From contig CAVNZM010000002.1 of NCBI GenBank assembly GCA_963693365.1, forward strand, positions 13,950,001-14,014,000: DNA of 64,000 nucleotides. The letters are read 5' to 3'. The notes beneath the pieces were generated by a model. It was not told where the DNA came from. It saw nothing but the letters and a program-made list of their open reading frames with translations, and searched no databases. The translations under genes were made by a program, and so were the position numbers. The number at the start of each line of letters is the position of its first letter. Within the stretch, counting starts at the first letter, position 1. This stretch comes from Amoebidium appalachense. Lineage: Eukaryota > Ichthyosporea. Below, one piece after another: positions 35,864 through 47,659 of this stretch.

Positions 35864-37297
35864 CTAGGCTTTAATGCTGCTATTATAACTGGTGTCGTTG
35901 TCAGCCCTTAGGCCTTTTCTTCCCTTCACCGCCTGCCATCCAACGACAGCAGCAACAAGCAGCACGACCACCAGGTTGGCCACAAGCAGTGCGAGGGTCA
36001 CCCACTCGAGGGTAGATGGGTTTGATGCCACTGCACCAGCACCGTTCACAGGGGTGGGCTGAGCAAGAAGTGCATAGTGGCCCTTGGGGGCAAAGGGCAG
36101 GTGCATGTCGGTGTTGAGAGGCACGGAGGGCCGAGAACGGTCGTCGTCATAGAGGGCCAAATCCGCAAGGTCGATCTCGATGAGGTTGGGCCGGGCAGTC
36201 AGGCGGTAGTAGTACTTTCTGCTGGTGTGGTCGCGAATAACGGTCCACCACGTGGTGCCGCGGTACGTGTCGAAGTCGTAGCCGCCCATGGCACGACTGA
36301 CCCGCCCAACCATGAGCTGCGCCTCGGCCACCGCGTCCACATTTCTGTCGGGGTTGACGAAGGAGGGAGTCTTTCCAGCAGCCGACTGCTCGAAGACACT
36401 GCCCGTCCAGTTAAGCCACTGGTTGCCTGCCCGGCGTGCTGTCTCCTGCAGCACCACAAGATGCACAAAGCGGTCGGCAGACTCGAAGGAGCCCGCTTGT
36501 GTTTGTGCCTTCTGCAACACCTCGCGTGGGGCATCTGTCACGGCGGAAATGTTTGTGGTGTGCAGCCGGCTGTTTGCTTGCTGCAGCTGCTGCTCCCAGA
36601 ACGGGTTGTTGGTGAAGACGGCAGGCTCATTGTCATAGACGCAAATGCGTGCTCCGGCTTCGGGTCGAGTTTTCACGTCACGAGCAAAGCACTCAGGTGC
36701 AAGGGCGCTTGCGTCGTTGGGAACAAACTCCACGTTCAAAGTGCGGCCGTTCACATCGTGCACCACCCAGTGAAGACTCAAGGAGCCCCCCAGAACATTG
36801 AGGGCCGGGTGCGTGGCATCCACTACCTGCCACCGTTCAAGCTCCTCGCGCGCACAGTCGACGTCCGCACACATGCCAAGAATGTAGGCGGGCATGCTGT
36901 ACACGGGCATGATGGGGCGAGGGTCGGCTGGAGTGTACAGGGGATACTTGGCAATGCGGTGAGCAAGCGTTCCTATGGAGAGTCCTGCTTCGTTCATGCC
37001 ATCCACGACGACTTCTTCGTCCAGGGCGTTGATAAATACGGCGCCGTACTTTGCAGATACGGGGGTAAGGGGGCAATCCTCACAGCCCTTGGGCTTCAAG
37101 TCCTCCCATATGTCGTGGCCGCGTCCAAATGACTCCAGCTTGAAATCGAGGTCAGGTATCCCCCAGTCCATTGTGCGAGCTGAAACCGCCTGGCCGAACG
37201 AGGAAACGCGATGGCGGAGCAAGACATCACTGCATGCATGCGCACTGGCCGCTGCAAGCACCATGAGGGGAAGGCTGTTCATGCTGGAAAGAGGCAT
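35864..37297 (-). CDS. Choloylglycine hydrolase-family amidase, secreted and membrane-anchored
   Basis: A 477-residue intronless gene of the Ntn-hydrolase family that includes bile-salt hydrolases, penicillin V acylases and acid-ceramidase-like amidases, which cut linear amide bonds. The start gives MPLSSMNSLPLMVLAAASAHA as a signal peptide. Cleavage would expose Cys22, the expected N-terminal nucleophile (AHA|CSD). Further family marks are Arg41 and Asp44 in SARTMDW, the Asn in VDGMNEAGLSIG, SLHWVVHDVNGRTLNVEF and an Arg in SADRFVHL. Residues about 432-454 form one hydrophobic helix, followed by a basic-start 23-residue cytosolic tail, so the enzyme probably faces the lumen or outside. N-glycosylation sites (NISA, NWTG) fit. 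The substrate is unknown. In-frame upstream ATGs lie close to or beyond the TATA box, so I start at 37,297; 37,282 is also possible. Confidence 0.88.
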   Translation of the reverse strand: MPLSSMNSLPLMVLAAASAHACSDVLLRHRVSSFGQAVSARTMDWGIPDLDFKLESFGRGHDIWEDLKPKGCEDCPLTPVSAKYGAVFINALDEEVVVDGMNEAGLSIGTLAHRIAKYPLYTPADPRPIMPVYSMPAYILGMCADVDCAREELERWQVVDATHPALNVLGGSLSLHWVVHDVNGRTLNVEFVPNDASALAPECFARDVKTRPEAGARICVYDNEPAVFTNNPFWEQQLQQANSRLHTTNISAVTDAPREVLQKAQTQAGSFESADRFVHLVVLQETARRAGNQWLNWTGSVFEQSAAGKTPSFVNPDRNVDAVAEAQLMVGRVSRAMGGYDFDTYRGTTWWTVIRDHTSRKYYYRLTARPNLIEIDLADLALYDDDRSRPSVPLNTDMHLPFAPKGHYALLAQPTPVNGAGAVASNPSTLEWVTLALLVANLVVVLLVAAVVGWQAVKGRKGLRADNDTSYNSSIKA

Positions 37298-37410
37298 TAT
37301 AAAAAGATTGTCAACGAATTTTAATGTGCTTCCGACAATGATTACAATAGTCGCGTTTGACGTGGTGTGGCAACTGATGTGTTCTGTCTGACTGAGCGTG
37401 CCCGACTTGA

Positions 37411-37450
37411 TTATATAGTTATTGCGTTTCCTGTGAATCATTTTGATTGG
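37411..37450 (-). promoter_or_regulatory. TATA and CCAAT boxes of the choloylglycine hydrolase-family gene
   Basis: Minus-strand CTATATAA (37,411-37,418) lies about 114 bp before the ATG. ATTGG on the plus strand at 37,446-37,450 reads CCAAT on the coding strand, 28 bp further upstream. Spacing closely matches the lyase promoter. Confidence 0.5.
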
Positions 37451-37514
37451 CTAACGATAATTTTATCGTTGGATCACCAAATTCCTGTCATCTGAGAAGG
37501 TATGCACCACGTAA

Positions 37515-37751
37515 ACCTGCTTCGAGCGACCTCTGACACGGCCCTCTGAAAAAAAGAGCAAAACAGAGGAAAAGGGAGGCGAAGGGAGGAAGAAGGGAAA
37601 GAAAGGTGAAAACAAAACAACCACGGCGGAACCACCCACCGTCGAGTGGGAGATGGAGGGAAACGATGACGAGCTGGTGGCTGCACTGGAGGCAGCAGAG
37701 GCGGAGTACGATTGGATGGTAGAGGCGTATTTGGAGGAAGCAGAGCTCTAG
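37515..37751 (+). CDS. Short Lys-rich/acidic frame, possible exon or element ORF
   Basis: An open frame of 78 codons starts with a basic part (RPSEKKSKTEEKGG, GRKKGKKGENK), continues with TVEWEMEGNDDELVAALEAA and ends EAYLEEAEL before a TAG. The second half would form an acidic amphipathic helix. No methionine opens the frame; the first Met lies in WEMEGN. The residues RPSEKK are also read from the opposite strand at the far end of the neighbouring block, where they lead into the LINE frame. It may be part of a transposable element or a terminal exon. Not recognised. Confidence 0.3.
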   Translation, partial: TCFERPLTRPSEKKSKTEEKGGEGRKKGKKGENKTTTAEPPTVEWEMEGNDDELVAALEAAEAEYDWMVEAYLEEAEL

Positions 37752-37822
37752 CGGCTTTGTCAGTGTTTTCTAACCCTCTTTCTTTTCTTTTTTTGCAAGT
37801 AGGTAGAGGTGTGAGGGTTTGC

Positions 37823-37864
<42 letters not shown>

Positions 37865-38535
37865 CTACACAGTGTTTATTGGTTGGTGGTTAGTGTTGCA
37901 GGACATAGACGTTCTAATACTTAACATACAGGTAGTATTATGTTACCTAGTGGATAGAAACACCTTTGAGAGAATATACGCAAAGAAGAGTTCTAGTTTT
38001 GTAGCAGATCTTTGCTCACGGCCGTGTTTGTGTAAACGTGTTGCTGAACTGCTCAACAGATATAACTATACTGAGACTCAGCTACACTATTATGTACACT
38101 ATGCCAAAACTTTGTGCTATAGGGCTTGCGCATATTACTCTAAGACAAAAAAACGCCCTAGAATATAGGAAGCACTTCATAAACTTTTGTCGTTTTTTTT
38201 TCTTCCTTCCGTTTTCCTTCATAATCTGCGCACTGATAGTAGTTTGCTAGCGAATCCAGTGGATCGAAATACCAATGGGGGTTTACGCTGTTTACTCGAG
38301 GCAAAGAGAACCAGTCTCAGGTATGGGGGGGGGGGTTTTGCTCGGAATATCCCCTCAGCGGTATATCATGATCACGTACATAGATGTCGGGTGGTGACTA
38401 TATATCAGGGTTTACTTTCTCTACGAGACACCATAAAGACTACAAGGAGAAATCAATTAGTTGGGGTTCCCCGTTTTTTTTTTTTTTTTTTTTTTTTTTA
38501 AAGGGGCTCCCCTCGGGACACTCGGTATCAGCTGG

Positions 38536-38537
<2 letters not shown>

Positions 38538-38604
<67 letters not shown>
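38538..38604. repeat. (TG)n/(CA)n tract between LINE stop codon and 3' UTR
   Basis: About 66 bp of pure dinucleotide repeat, located 8 bp beyond the LINE stop codon. The isolated 3'-UTR copy at 5.6 kb has a CA tract at the same side. Confidence 0.95.
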
Positions 38605-38608
<4 letters not shown>

Positions 38609-38612
38609 TGCG

Positions 38613-41368
38613 CTATAATTTTGTAGTGATGTGTTTCTCAAGCCAATCAATACATCTAATAAACAGGTCGTAGTTACGCGTGTTTAGTATAAAATCAAGG
38701 ATGTTGTAATTTACAGGTAGGCTATCTTTCTGGGTGTCTGTTGTGAATGTGACGTGTGTGTGTTGCGGTATTATGTGGTCTATCAAACTACATTTGGCGA
38801 TACATGACCGGTTAAACTGGTGTGTGTGTGTGTTGTTTGGGCATGCAAATGATGCCACCTTATACTTATTAGATCTCCACTGTATAGCACGTGTACAGTA
38901 AAAGCGTGGTAATTGATCAATAATACCATCAGCTAGAGAAAGACCAGTTCTACAGGAAGGTAATATGTATTTAGGTGTTATACACTTGCGAGTGCCATAT
39001 TTGGCAATATGGTTGAGGCGGTCAGTATATATAAAACGAGACATAAGGCTTAGTTTTTCAAGGTGTATGCTTTCATCGGGTCTAGTGTCGTTTGGTATCT
39101 TTTTCCATTTGTTATATTGCGTGATTATCTTGTGATTGTGTACATGTTTAATAAGTAAGTGGCAGTCCAAAGTCACACACACACTATTGCGGGGTTTATT
39201 TGTATTTGTGCCCAGGGGAGAAGGGGAGAGAGAGGGGAGGAAAGAGGGGAGAGGTGAGGAGGGGACAGGTCGGATAGAGAAGAGAGGGTGGGAGGGCAAA
39301 TACTTCTTTAAGCGGCTTATGTGCTTATTGAATTTCAGCGCGAGATAGGATACTCTAGCAGCTATTGGGACCAGACCATATATCGAGAGCGTTACAGGCC
39401 CAGGTTTACAACAGTTGTTAGATAGAAAGGAGGCAACTTCTGCTTCAAGGAAATTTGCCAAGGGTTTAAGCGCTCTAGTTCTCTCTTTCTTGATCCAAGC
39501 GGCGAGAAGGGGTAAACCATATTCACATGCCGGGAAGACAAAAGTGCGAATAAATGTAAGTCTAATAGAAGGATGGAGGGGTGTGTCTTTAAAAATATTA
39601 GCCGAGAAGAAAGCTAACCGCTTACGAGCCAACTCTACCCTCTTTTCGACCATATGGGGAAACATAACACCAACAGAATCAACCGGAACACCAAGATATT
39701 TGTATTCTGGAACTATAGGTACAGGTTTAGATGATAATGTAAATGTGTGTAAATTGTTAGCTATATCAGGTACAAGAACACCACATTTGTCTATGTTAAG
39801 GATCATAAGGTTTGCCTTGCACCACTCTGACACTACATCGAACAATCTTTGCAGGCGTCTAGGGGTACGGGCAAGGAGGGACAGATCATCAGCATAGAGA
39901 AGTGCAGGCGGAAAGTTATTAATAGGGTCATCGTTTTCGGCGTAAATCTTGACAGCCAAATCATCTATAAATAGGTTAAACAAAAAGGGGCTAAGCAATG
40001 AGCCCTGCAAGAGACCTCTAGTACGAGCAAAACCATATGAAAGATGCCCATTAACCACAGCTCTACCATAGGTTTGAGACAAGAGTGCTTCTAACAGAAC
40101 ACCAATGCAGTGTGGTACACCCCGTGCAGCAAGCTTTTCCCATAGGAGACCAGGGGAGACAGAATCGTAAGCAGTTTTCCAATCAATAAAGCCAACATAT
40201 TGTGCACCAACTTGCATAGAATCGTGCAGTGCCATTATTTGAACATAACATGAATTGTTTTTACGAAAAGCGGATTGGCATGGGTGTATGTGAAGAATAG
40301 ATTGAAACCTAGGGTGATGTGCAAATAACCTAAGTAAGCAAGCTTCAAAGAATCTACGAACAACCTGGGTTAGTGTAATGGGGCGAAAGGATGATATGGG
40401 GCCCTCAGAGTCCTTCTTAACTATGGGGATCACTAAGGTATCTAACCAAGATGACGGGACATGTCCACATTTAACACACCAAGAAAAGAGAGAGCTTAAC
40501 ATGATAGTAAGATCAGGTTTAATAGCACGATCACTTTCCTTTTGTGGGTAGGAGGGAACAAGGATTTTAAGAAACCCAGCAGGGAGTCCATCAGGTCCAC
40601 AAGACTTACTAGAGCTATAACTAGATATCACAGACCATATGGCATCGGGACTGAAAAAGGGGAGGATCGATTCTATGGGGATAGATGGGTCTACAGGCCA
40701 CACAATAGGTTTCTGAGCGGGGGTCCTATCTTTAAACAGTTCCGAGAAATACTTATCAGAGTCTATGAGGGGGTCTCCAGTGGTATCACCAATAATACGA
40801 GCAGGGGGGCCAAATCGATTCATACTAGCAAGCCGGCGCAAGCTTTCCTTTTGAGACAGGGGTTCACCTAGTCTAGCGGGAGTGGTGTTTGGTAACAAGA
40901 GAGCATCGGGATATTCCTTCCTACCACCGCCAGCATAATCACCGAGATCTATCAAATCATCAACAATAAAGTTAGTGCATGTATCTAGTACGAGATGTGA
41001 ATCTGGCCTGGCTTGTGCAGATTCTAATAGGCGCATATATATAGGGTGTTTCGTAGCATAGCATACACATACATCAACTCTACCCCACTGTGACTTAAGC
41101 TGGGATAGACGGAGGCGAAAGGTGGGAGGGGGAGGGGGGAGCAGATCAAGGGAGATCTTAGGTAGGAAAAGGATAGGAGAGTGGTCAGATGACCTAGAGA
41201 GGTTAGGAGGGAGAGAGAGTTTTGACATGGTTGATGGCCAAAAGGCCACTCCCCAGTCGGTGTTGTGGGCATGGGATATTTGAGGGAACCGCAAAGTGTG
41301 ACTTTGGACATACCTTGCTCTTTTGACCCCGTTCTGCGGCCAGGCCGTCTTTTTTTCAGAGGGCCGTG
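38613..41368 (-). CDS. LINE reverse transcriptase polyprotein (partial)
   Basis: More than 900 codons without a stop. The order along the frame (counting from about 41,294) is: end of an apurinic-type endonuclease (SSDHSPI, near residue 38); reverse transcriptase motifs SCGPDGLPAGF (232-241), FRPITLTQ, the catalytic Asp in FIDWKTAYDSV (369-379), RGLLQGSLLSPFLFN (426-440), YADD (467-470) and KYLGV; then a C-terminal Cys/His cluster (CPNNTHTHQFNRSC, IAKC) likely to bind zinc and nucleic acid. It would copy its own RNA at a nicked target. The intact frame suggests recent activity of the family, although this copy lacks most of its endonuclease. The frame stays open to the inverted terminus at 41,368 (RPSEKKTAWPQNG), and no authentic start is visible. 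Confidence 0.9.
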
Positions 41369-41379
41369 GAGCGACCTCT

Positions 41380-41706
41380 CTGGTACGTGTAAATCATCAA
41401 GAAACGAAACACGGGCCAGTGTTTTTTCCTAAATTAGGTTCTGTACACTGTATTTAATTAATTTTAGGTAGAGCATATATTTGTTCTTTTTATCGATTCC
41501 AGCTGTACAGTTATACAATTATGCACTACGGCTGTGAATTGTGAAAACCGATTAGAATGCTATTGGATAACCTTTTAAACAAACTCAGACAATCGGAAAT
41601 TTGACAAGATTGTCCAATCATCGCGCTGCTTGACATCGATTGGGCGTGACTTCACCGCGGCAGGAGGACGTACGTCTCTCGAGTCTCCCTCCCTCCCCCC
41701 CCCCCC

Positions 41707-41737
<31 letters not shown>

Positions 41738-42404
41738 ACGCATACACGTGTACACACACACACCGCACACACACACATGCACTGCACACACACTGCGCAA
41801 GCGAACACACTCTCTCCCCTCTCGTTCTCTATCTTCCTGTCTCTCCCCCTAGGCCTCTGCCTCCCCCTCTGCCTCTCCCTCCTAGTCCCTCTGAGACTCC
41901 CTCTCCGTCCCCTCCCCCCTCCCCACCCTTTCTCTCTCCCTCCTCTATCTCCCCCCCCCCCCCCCCCCTCGATCTCCCTCTCCTTCTCCCTCTCCTTCTC
42001 CCTCTCCTTCTCCCTCTCCCTCTCCCTCTCCCGGGGGAGGCCCCCCCCCCCCTCTCTCTTTCCCTCTTTCTCTCTTTCTCTCCCCCCCTCCCCCTCCCCT
42101 CCCCTCTCTCTCTTTCTTCTCTTTTGTTCTTTATCTCTCTTGCCAACCCTCCCCCCGGGGCCCCCTTTCCCCCCCGGGCCCCTTCTCCTTCTCTCCCCCT
42201 GACCTCTCACGGGATCATCGCACTTTATTGGCCGCTCCCTCCGGCCAATCCGGAAACACACAATGTGTCCCATATGCATGATATATGTACATCATACAGA
42301 CGAGAGCCACCCCTTATTAATGGTACCTACTACACGGCCACGGCCGCTAAAGGCACACACCTTACAGACACAGTATCTAAGACAACTCAAAAAAAAAAAA
42401 AAAA

Positions 42405-42440
<36 letters not shown>

Positions 42441-42508
42441 AATTTAAAAAGAAAAAAGAAAAGAAAAGGAAGAGAGAAATAAAGAAAGGAAGAAAGAAAA
42501 GGAGTTAA
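41380..42508. other. Unique AT-rich DNA, then C/T-rich repeats
   Basis: 41,380-41,690 is unique with CCAAT/ATTGG words (41,615-41,645). 41,690-42,215 is a C-run, CA and CT-rich block. 42,385-42,500 is poly-A followed by GAAA repeats. Frames in it are low-complexity only. Confidence 0.8.
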
Positions 42509-43680
42509 TTAACCAGGTTGGGAGGGTGATTGTATTACGTCACGGTGTGTGACGTGAGCGCGCTGGTATTGGAAACAAAGTTGGGCAATGAGAAGTTTAC
42601 CCGTGTTAAGAAAGAATTCAATGATGGTAAAGTATTGTGCAGGGTGACGAGAAATGGATAGGTGGGTGAGGAGTGTGGAAGAAAAGGAGGCCAGGGTGGC
42701 TAACGGAACAAAGGGGAACACAATACACCGGCCCACACAGCTACGGCACCAAGGGTGTGACCCACTAGGGCACCACCGTCTAGGAAGCATCAGGAACCGA
42801 TTACCACACCTTTGAAGAGACCACTGTGCTAGTAAACCACTAGGGAAACCCACGATACTATCGGCTAGAGACCGTTTTTCACGGCATGTGGAGCCAACAT
42901 ACTGCACTAACGGTTTGTGTATGCGGGTGCTTGCGTTAAATGTGGTGGATATGCGTGCTTTGTGTTGTGCGTGTAAAAAGCGGTCCGTGCGTGTGTGTAG
43001 GAGGGGAGTGTCGTGAAGGTTGGGATGGGGTGGGAGTGTAGTGCAGTAAGTCTTAAAGGCACGAAGCAGAGAGATTTTGGAGGGATTAGGGAAAAGGTGG
43101 AGGTCATGGGGGCGGGGGAGTGAGAAGTGGTGACGGAACAGTGGGTGATTGGGTGCACTAGTACTGCGTTGTAGGCGTTTGATGTGAAAGTAGAAGCGAA
43201 GTGCGAGTGTGTTCATGCGATGTGTGGGTTGTGTGAGTGCAAAGATACAATCAAATAACCGATATATGGGAAGGGGGTACCACTACCAACTAAAAACTTA
43301 TTAACCTCCCCATACTGAAAAGAAATTAAATGTTTAAGTGCTTCCTGATATACGACGGCAGGGGCTAAGGCTAAAAGGGGCAAACCATATTCACATAAAG
43401 GACGAACAAAAACTTTGAAGAGCTTAAGTCGACTAGAGGGGTGGATGACTCCTATGACAGACAGGTGGTTGATTCTATACCAATTTAGACATTTTTTGGC
43501 TTTGGAAACACGGGAGGAAACCATATCATTGAACATAATACCATCATAGGACATGGGGATACCTAGATACTTATATTCCGATTCACGATCTCTCTGGTTA
43601 TAAGCAAGACGTTATCACCTGCCTGGGTCACAAGAACAGGTATTCATAGTACCGAGTTTTTAATCAATACTGAACCATGT
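42509..43680 (-). pseudogene. Decayed LINE reverse transcriptase C-terminal fragment
   Basis: Two minus-strand frames together align with the end of the intact LINE: YKYLG(I/V)P, then MVSSRVSKAKKCLNW, VFVRPLCEYGLPLLA (LINE: TFVFPACEYGLPLLA), and in the second frame REKRSLADSIVG (LINE: RTGLSLADGIID) plus a Cys/His cluster. A frame shift lies near 43,215-43,260, and upstream of 43,590 the frame is broken by stops (around NIDK/SID-stop). The divergence shows an older member or a related subfamily of the same retrotransposon. Confidence 0.75.
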
Positions 43681-44716
43681 TGTACATATGTCACACTTAT
43701 ATATTTCAATAAGAGTATGAGTTCAAAGCTATGAATAGTTTTCATGATTCCAATCAATACAAAACCGAGGTAGGTCACGGATCTGTCAGGTCAATGGCAC
43801 ATCCAACATAAAAAATGAAAAAAATTCAATCACAAAACACAAGTTCAGGCCCGACACGGTTACTAATCAAAAAAACACTTAAGTCAGACTTGCATTGCCC
43901 CAGTTACATATGTGTCGACATGATCAGGCCCAGCCCCCCCCGCATGATGTATGTACACCGTGAAAATAGAATGATATCATAAGGCCATTCACCATATATG
44001 GGTATCTGTTACCTAACAGAGCCTCAGGCACCTAACTGTAACTGTGATAAGAGAAAATAAAATAAAATCCAATTGAGTACTAAAACTATCAAATAAAAAT
44101 TAAAAATAGCCACTCCCTCTTATACAATTATCATCATGATTAGCTGACAAAGGGTCACCGCAGCACTCACGCTGACCACTCTCAACGTTTGTAGGCGACC
44201 GGCGAATTTCTCAGTGACACCCCCTTCACCGTTTTCTTCATGTCTTTGGCTGAAACGGTGGCAGGAGACCCCACCGACCCAGAACTCGAAGAAGAAGAAG
44301 AGGAAGAGCACATTCTCGCCCAATCCAACCTTTGATCTCTGGTCGATTCCGGCTCCGTATTCGCACGCGTCATATGACTCTGCGAATGTAGTTCCTGTCC
44401 ACACTCAATGAAGTACATAAGCTCATCCGCCGATTGGCTTGCAAATCGGCTGCTGCTGTTGCCAAACCGATTTTTCTGCCTCGCCTCCCTTCCCCTCCTC
44501 CGCCCGGCTTGCGGCGACATTGCCAACCGGCCCCTCCCAAACTCGATTCCAACCGGATCCCATACGAACCAGTTGTGCTCTCTCCCGACGAATTCTGCTC
44601 AGTACTGAAAGTAGTCTCGAGCGGCCCGGAGGTGGGTGAAAAATTTCTGAAACCACCAGGTGAGGTCGGGGTGCGCGGTGATAACCGGAGGGACCGCAGT
44701 GATCCGATAGGGGTTG
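43681..44716. other. Unique AT-rich DNA, gene content unclear
   Basis: 43,681-44,110 shows no coding signal. 44,180-44,716 has overlapping frames on both strands. One minus-strand frame (44,526-44,182) includes a run of nine serines from AGA/GAA triplets and ends SLRNSPVAYKR. Neither strand gives a consistent exon series, so I do not call a gene here. Confidence 0.5.
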
Positions 44717-45071
44717 ATGCAGGCAGGCGATTTCATGGTTTCCGAGTCTGTGCTTCGGATGGAGGAGATGGAACGCATGCGTGTGGCGTCGAGCTTTGAA
44801 TCTCTCTCCTGGTCCCTGGCTGCAAGCATTGCGCTCCTGCGGCAGGCCGTACCAGGTGGGTGAAGTACCTTACAGTGCTTGCACTGCTTGGCGCTCTTCT
44901 CGAGCTTTAGTTGCAGCTGTTTACGTATGTGTACGTGCGTGTGTGTGTCAATGATTCACGGGGAACGGTGGAGGGAGGGAGAAGGAGGTACGATGCAGGG
45001 AATGACGAGAGATGATCGGGCCGGGGGATGATTTTTTTTATTACTTTTATTTATTTATTTATTTATTTTTA

Positions 45072-45108
<37 letters not shown>

Positions 45109-45226
45109 GGGGGGGGGGGGGGGGGATGAGGAGAAAAAGGGTGGTTAGTTTGGTCCATAGCAACCGACCATTTGTGTCTTGTTGACTTGCAGCCACCATA
45201 GATAGCCGCTGGCCACACTACTGGTT
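44717..45226 (+). CDS. Possible 5' end of an unrecognised gene, two exons
   Basis: An ATG at 44,717 opens MQAGDFMVSESVLRMEEMER, then MRVASSFESLSWSLAASIAL, and stops at a good donor (CCAG|GTGGGT, exon end 44,855, one base into a codon). An acceptor TTGACTTGCAG at 45,192 continues in the right phase with TIDSRWPHYW up to a T-rich donor near 45,226. The next exons are not visible in the microsatellite DNA beyond. An opposite-strand frame (44,829-44,599, ending HLRAARDYFQY) competes for the same DNA. Not recognised. Confidence 0.35.
45047..45125. repeat. (ATT)n trinucleotide and G-run
   Basis: ATTT/ATT repeats (45,047-45,108) followed by a short poly-G run. Confidence 0.95.
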
Positions 45227-45296
45227 TGTTTCTTTTGTTTTTTGGGGTTTTTTGATGCCTTTGCCTTCATGTTTACCACTCTCTGCATATATTATA

Positions 45297-46560
<1,264 letters not shown>

Positions 46561-46816
46561 CCCCACCATGGATGCTAGTGCCAACACCCCCACACCCACA
46601 CCCACAACACACACCCTCTGCGGACACACACACAGACACATCCCTTCTCGTTTCTTTCTGCCTTTTTGAGTGTCATTACAATCCGAAGATAAGTTTCATA
46701 CTGCTGTGAGTGTGTGTTTTTCAACACAAACGCAATGGCTGCCCGGTATTGTGAATGGAATAGAAGACAATGCTCCAGATTTGTGGCCAAAAGGCACAAA
46801 TCCTATCTCCCCCCCC

Positions 46817-46851
<35 letters not shown>

Positions 46852-47110
46852 TTTCCCCCATCCGGTCCCCTCCCTTTCCCAGCGTGTGTGCACATATTCC
46901 CCTAGTAGTATACACAAATCAAATACGCAGAGAAAGCCCAGAAGGTTGTCATATTATAAGGCACGTTCACAGTGCACGCCTACACACACACATCACACCA
47001 GCAACACGTACGTACATTCTTTTATGCACACTAGCCGCCTGTTATACACACAAGGACATCCACACCGTAACACACACACACACAGTCACACTCGCACACA
47101 CACGTGCCTG

Positions 47111-47148
<38 letters not shown>

Positions 47149-47374
47149 TTATACCGGCACACATACACAAGCACACGCACACACACGTGCATGCGCGAGC
47201 GCACACACACACGTGCACACACACACACACACCGGACACTCAGACACAACCGTAGCTCCCTTCTGGATTTCGGCCAATGATTGCAACGGGTTATAATTTA
47301 ATGGTGTTAGTTGATTGGAGGGAAAGCTCGATGCTCCCTACTAGCAAGGCTGGGGCAAGTTCCCCGGGCTGAGT
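46561..47374. other. Short unique island and CA-rich DNA
   Basis: 46,640-46,805 is ordinary-looking sequence with readable frames on both strands (minus: QYETYLRIVMTLKKAERNEK), but donors are missing. A C-run (46,818-46,851) and CA-rich DNA follow to 47,240. Confidence 0.5.
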
Positions 47375-47525
47375 CTGTATAAATAGTTAGGTTGATTAGT
47401 GGTGGATTACTAACCTAATGGCCCAACGGAAAAAGTAGGGTACACTCGGTGCTGAGTGGAAGACGGTAGCCCCCACGAGGGTAACCTCGGGGGATGAAAC
47501 GGGATAAAATAAAAATAAAAAAATC
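47375..47525 (+). repeat. Dispersed SINE-like repeat, copy 2, with CA tail
   Basis: Matches 749-907 in order. It contains a hairpin (CCCCCACGAGG, loop, CCTCGGGGG) followed by an A-rich tail (GATAAAATAAAAATAAAAAA) and then directly by a CA tract of about 330 bp (47,530-47,860). Confidence 0.55.
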
Positions 47526-47529
47526 TTGA

Positions 47530-47584
47530 ATGCACACACACACACACACACACATACGCACGCGCGCGCGCGCACACACACACA

Positions 47585-47623
<39 letters not shown>

Positions 47624-47625
47624 CG

Positions 47626-47659
<34 letters not shown>

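Larger units (their letters stand above)
38277..41368 (-). mobile_element. Non-LTR (LINE-type) retrotransposon, 5'-truncated
   Basis: Contains one long frame for the endonuclease end and reverse transcriptase, followed within a few bases of the stop by a (CA)n tract (38,538-38,604) and a 257-bp 3' UTR (38,533-38,277). The same 3' UTR occurs alone at 5,620-5,873. Most of the apurinic-type endonuclease domain is missing, so the copy is 5'-truncated. Confidence 0.8.
37524..41379. mobile_element. 3.8-kb block with 21-bp inverted termini and 11-bp direct repeats
   Basis: 37,537-37,557 and 41,348-41,368 are perfect inverted repeats beginning CACGGCCCTCTG. Immediately outside are direct copies of GAGCGACCTCT (37,524-37,534, separated from the left terminus by GA, and 41,369-41,379). 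This is what an integrated element with terminal inverted repeats and an 11-bp target-site duplication would look like. Inside are the acidic frame, a 39-bp poly-G run (37,826-37,864), unique DNA, and the LINE. No transposase was recognised. Confidence 0.5.

Noticed and set aside
36077-37132. 351-residue frame on the plus strand
   Set aside because: It is antisense to the choloylglycine hydrolase-family gene and arises from its GC-rich codon use.
39415-39897. 160-residue plus-strand frame
   Set aside because: It is antisense to the reverse transcriptase frame.
46640-46805. Possible exon on either strand
   Set aside because: Protein-like in two opposing frames, but neither has both a credible acceptor and donor.
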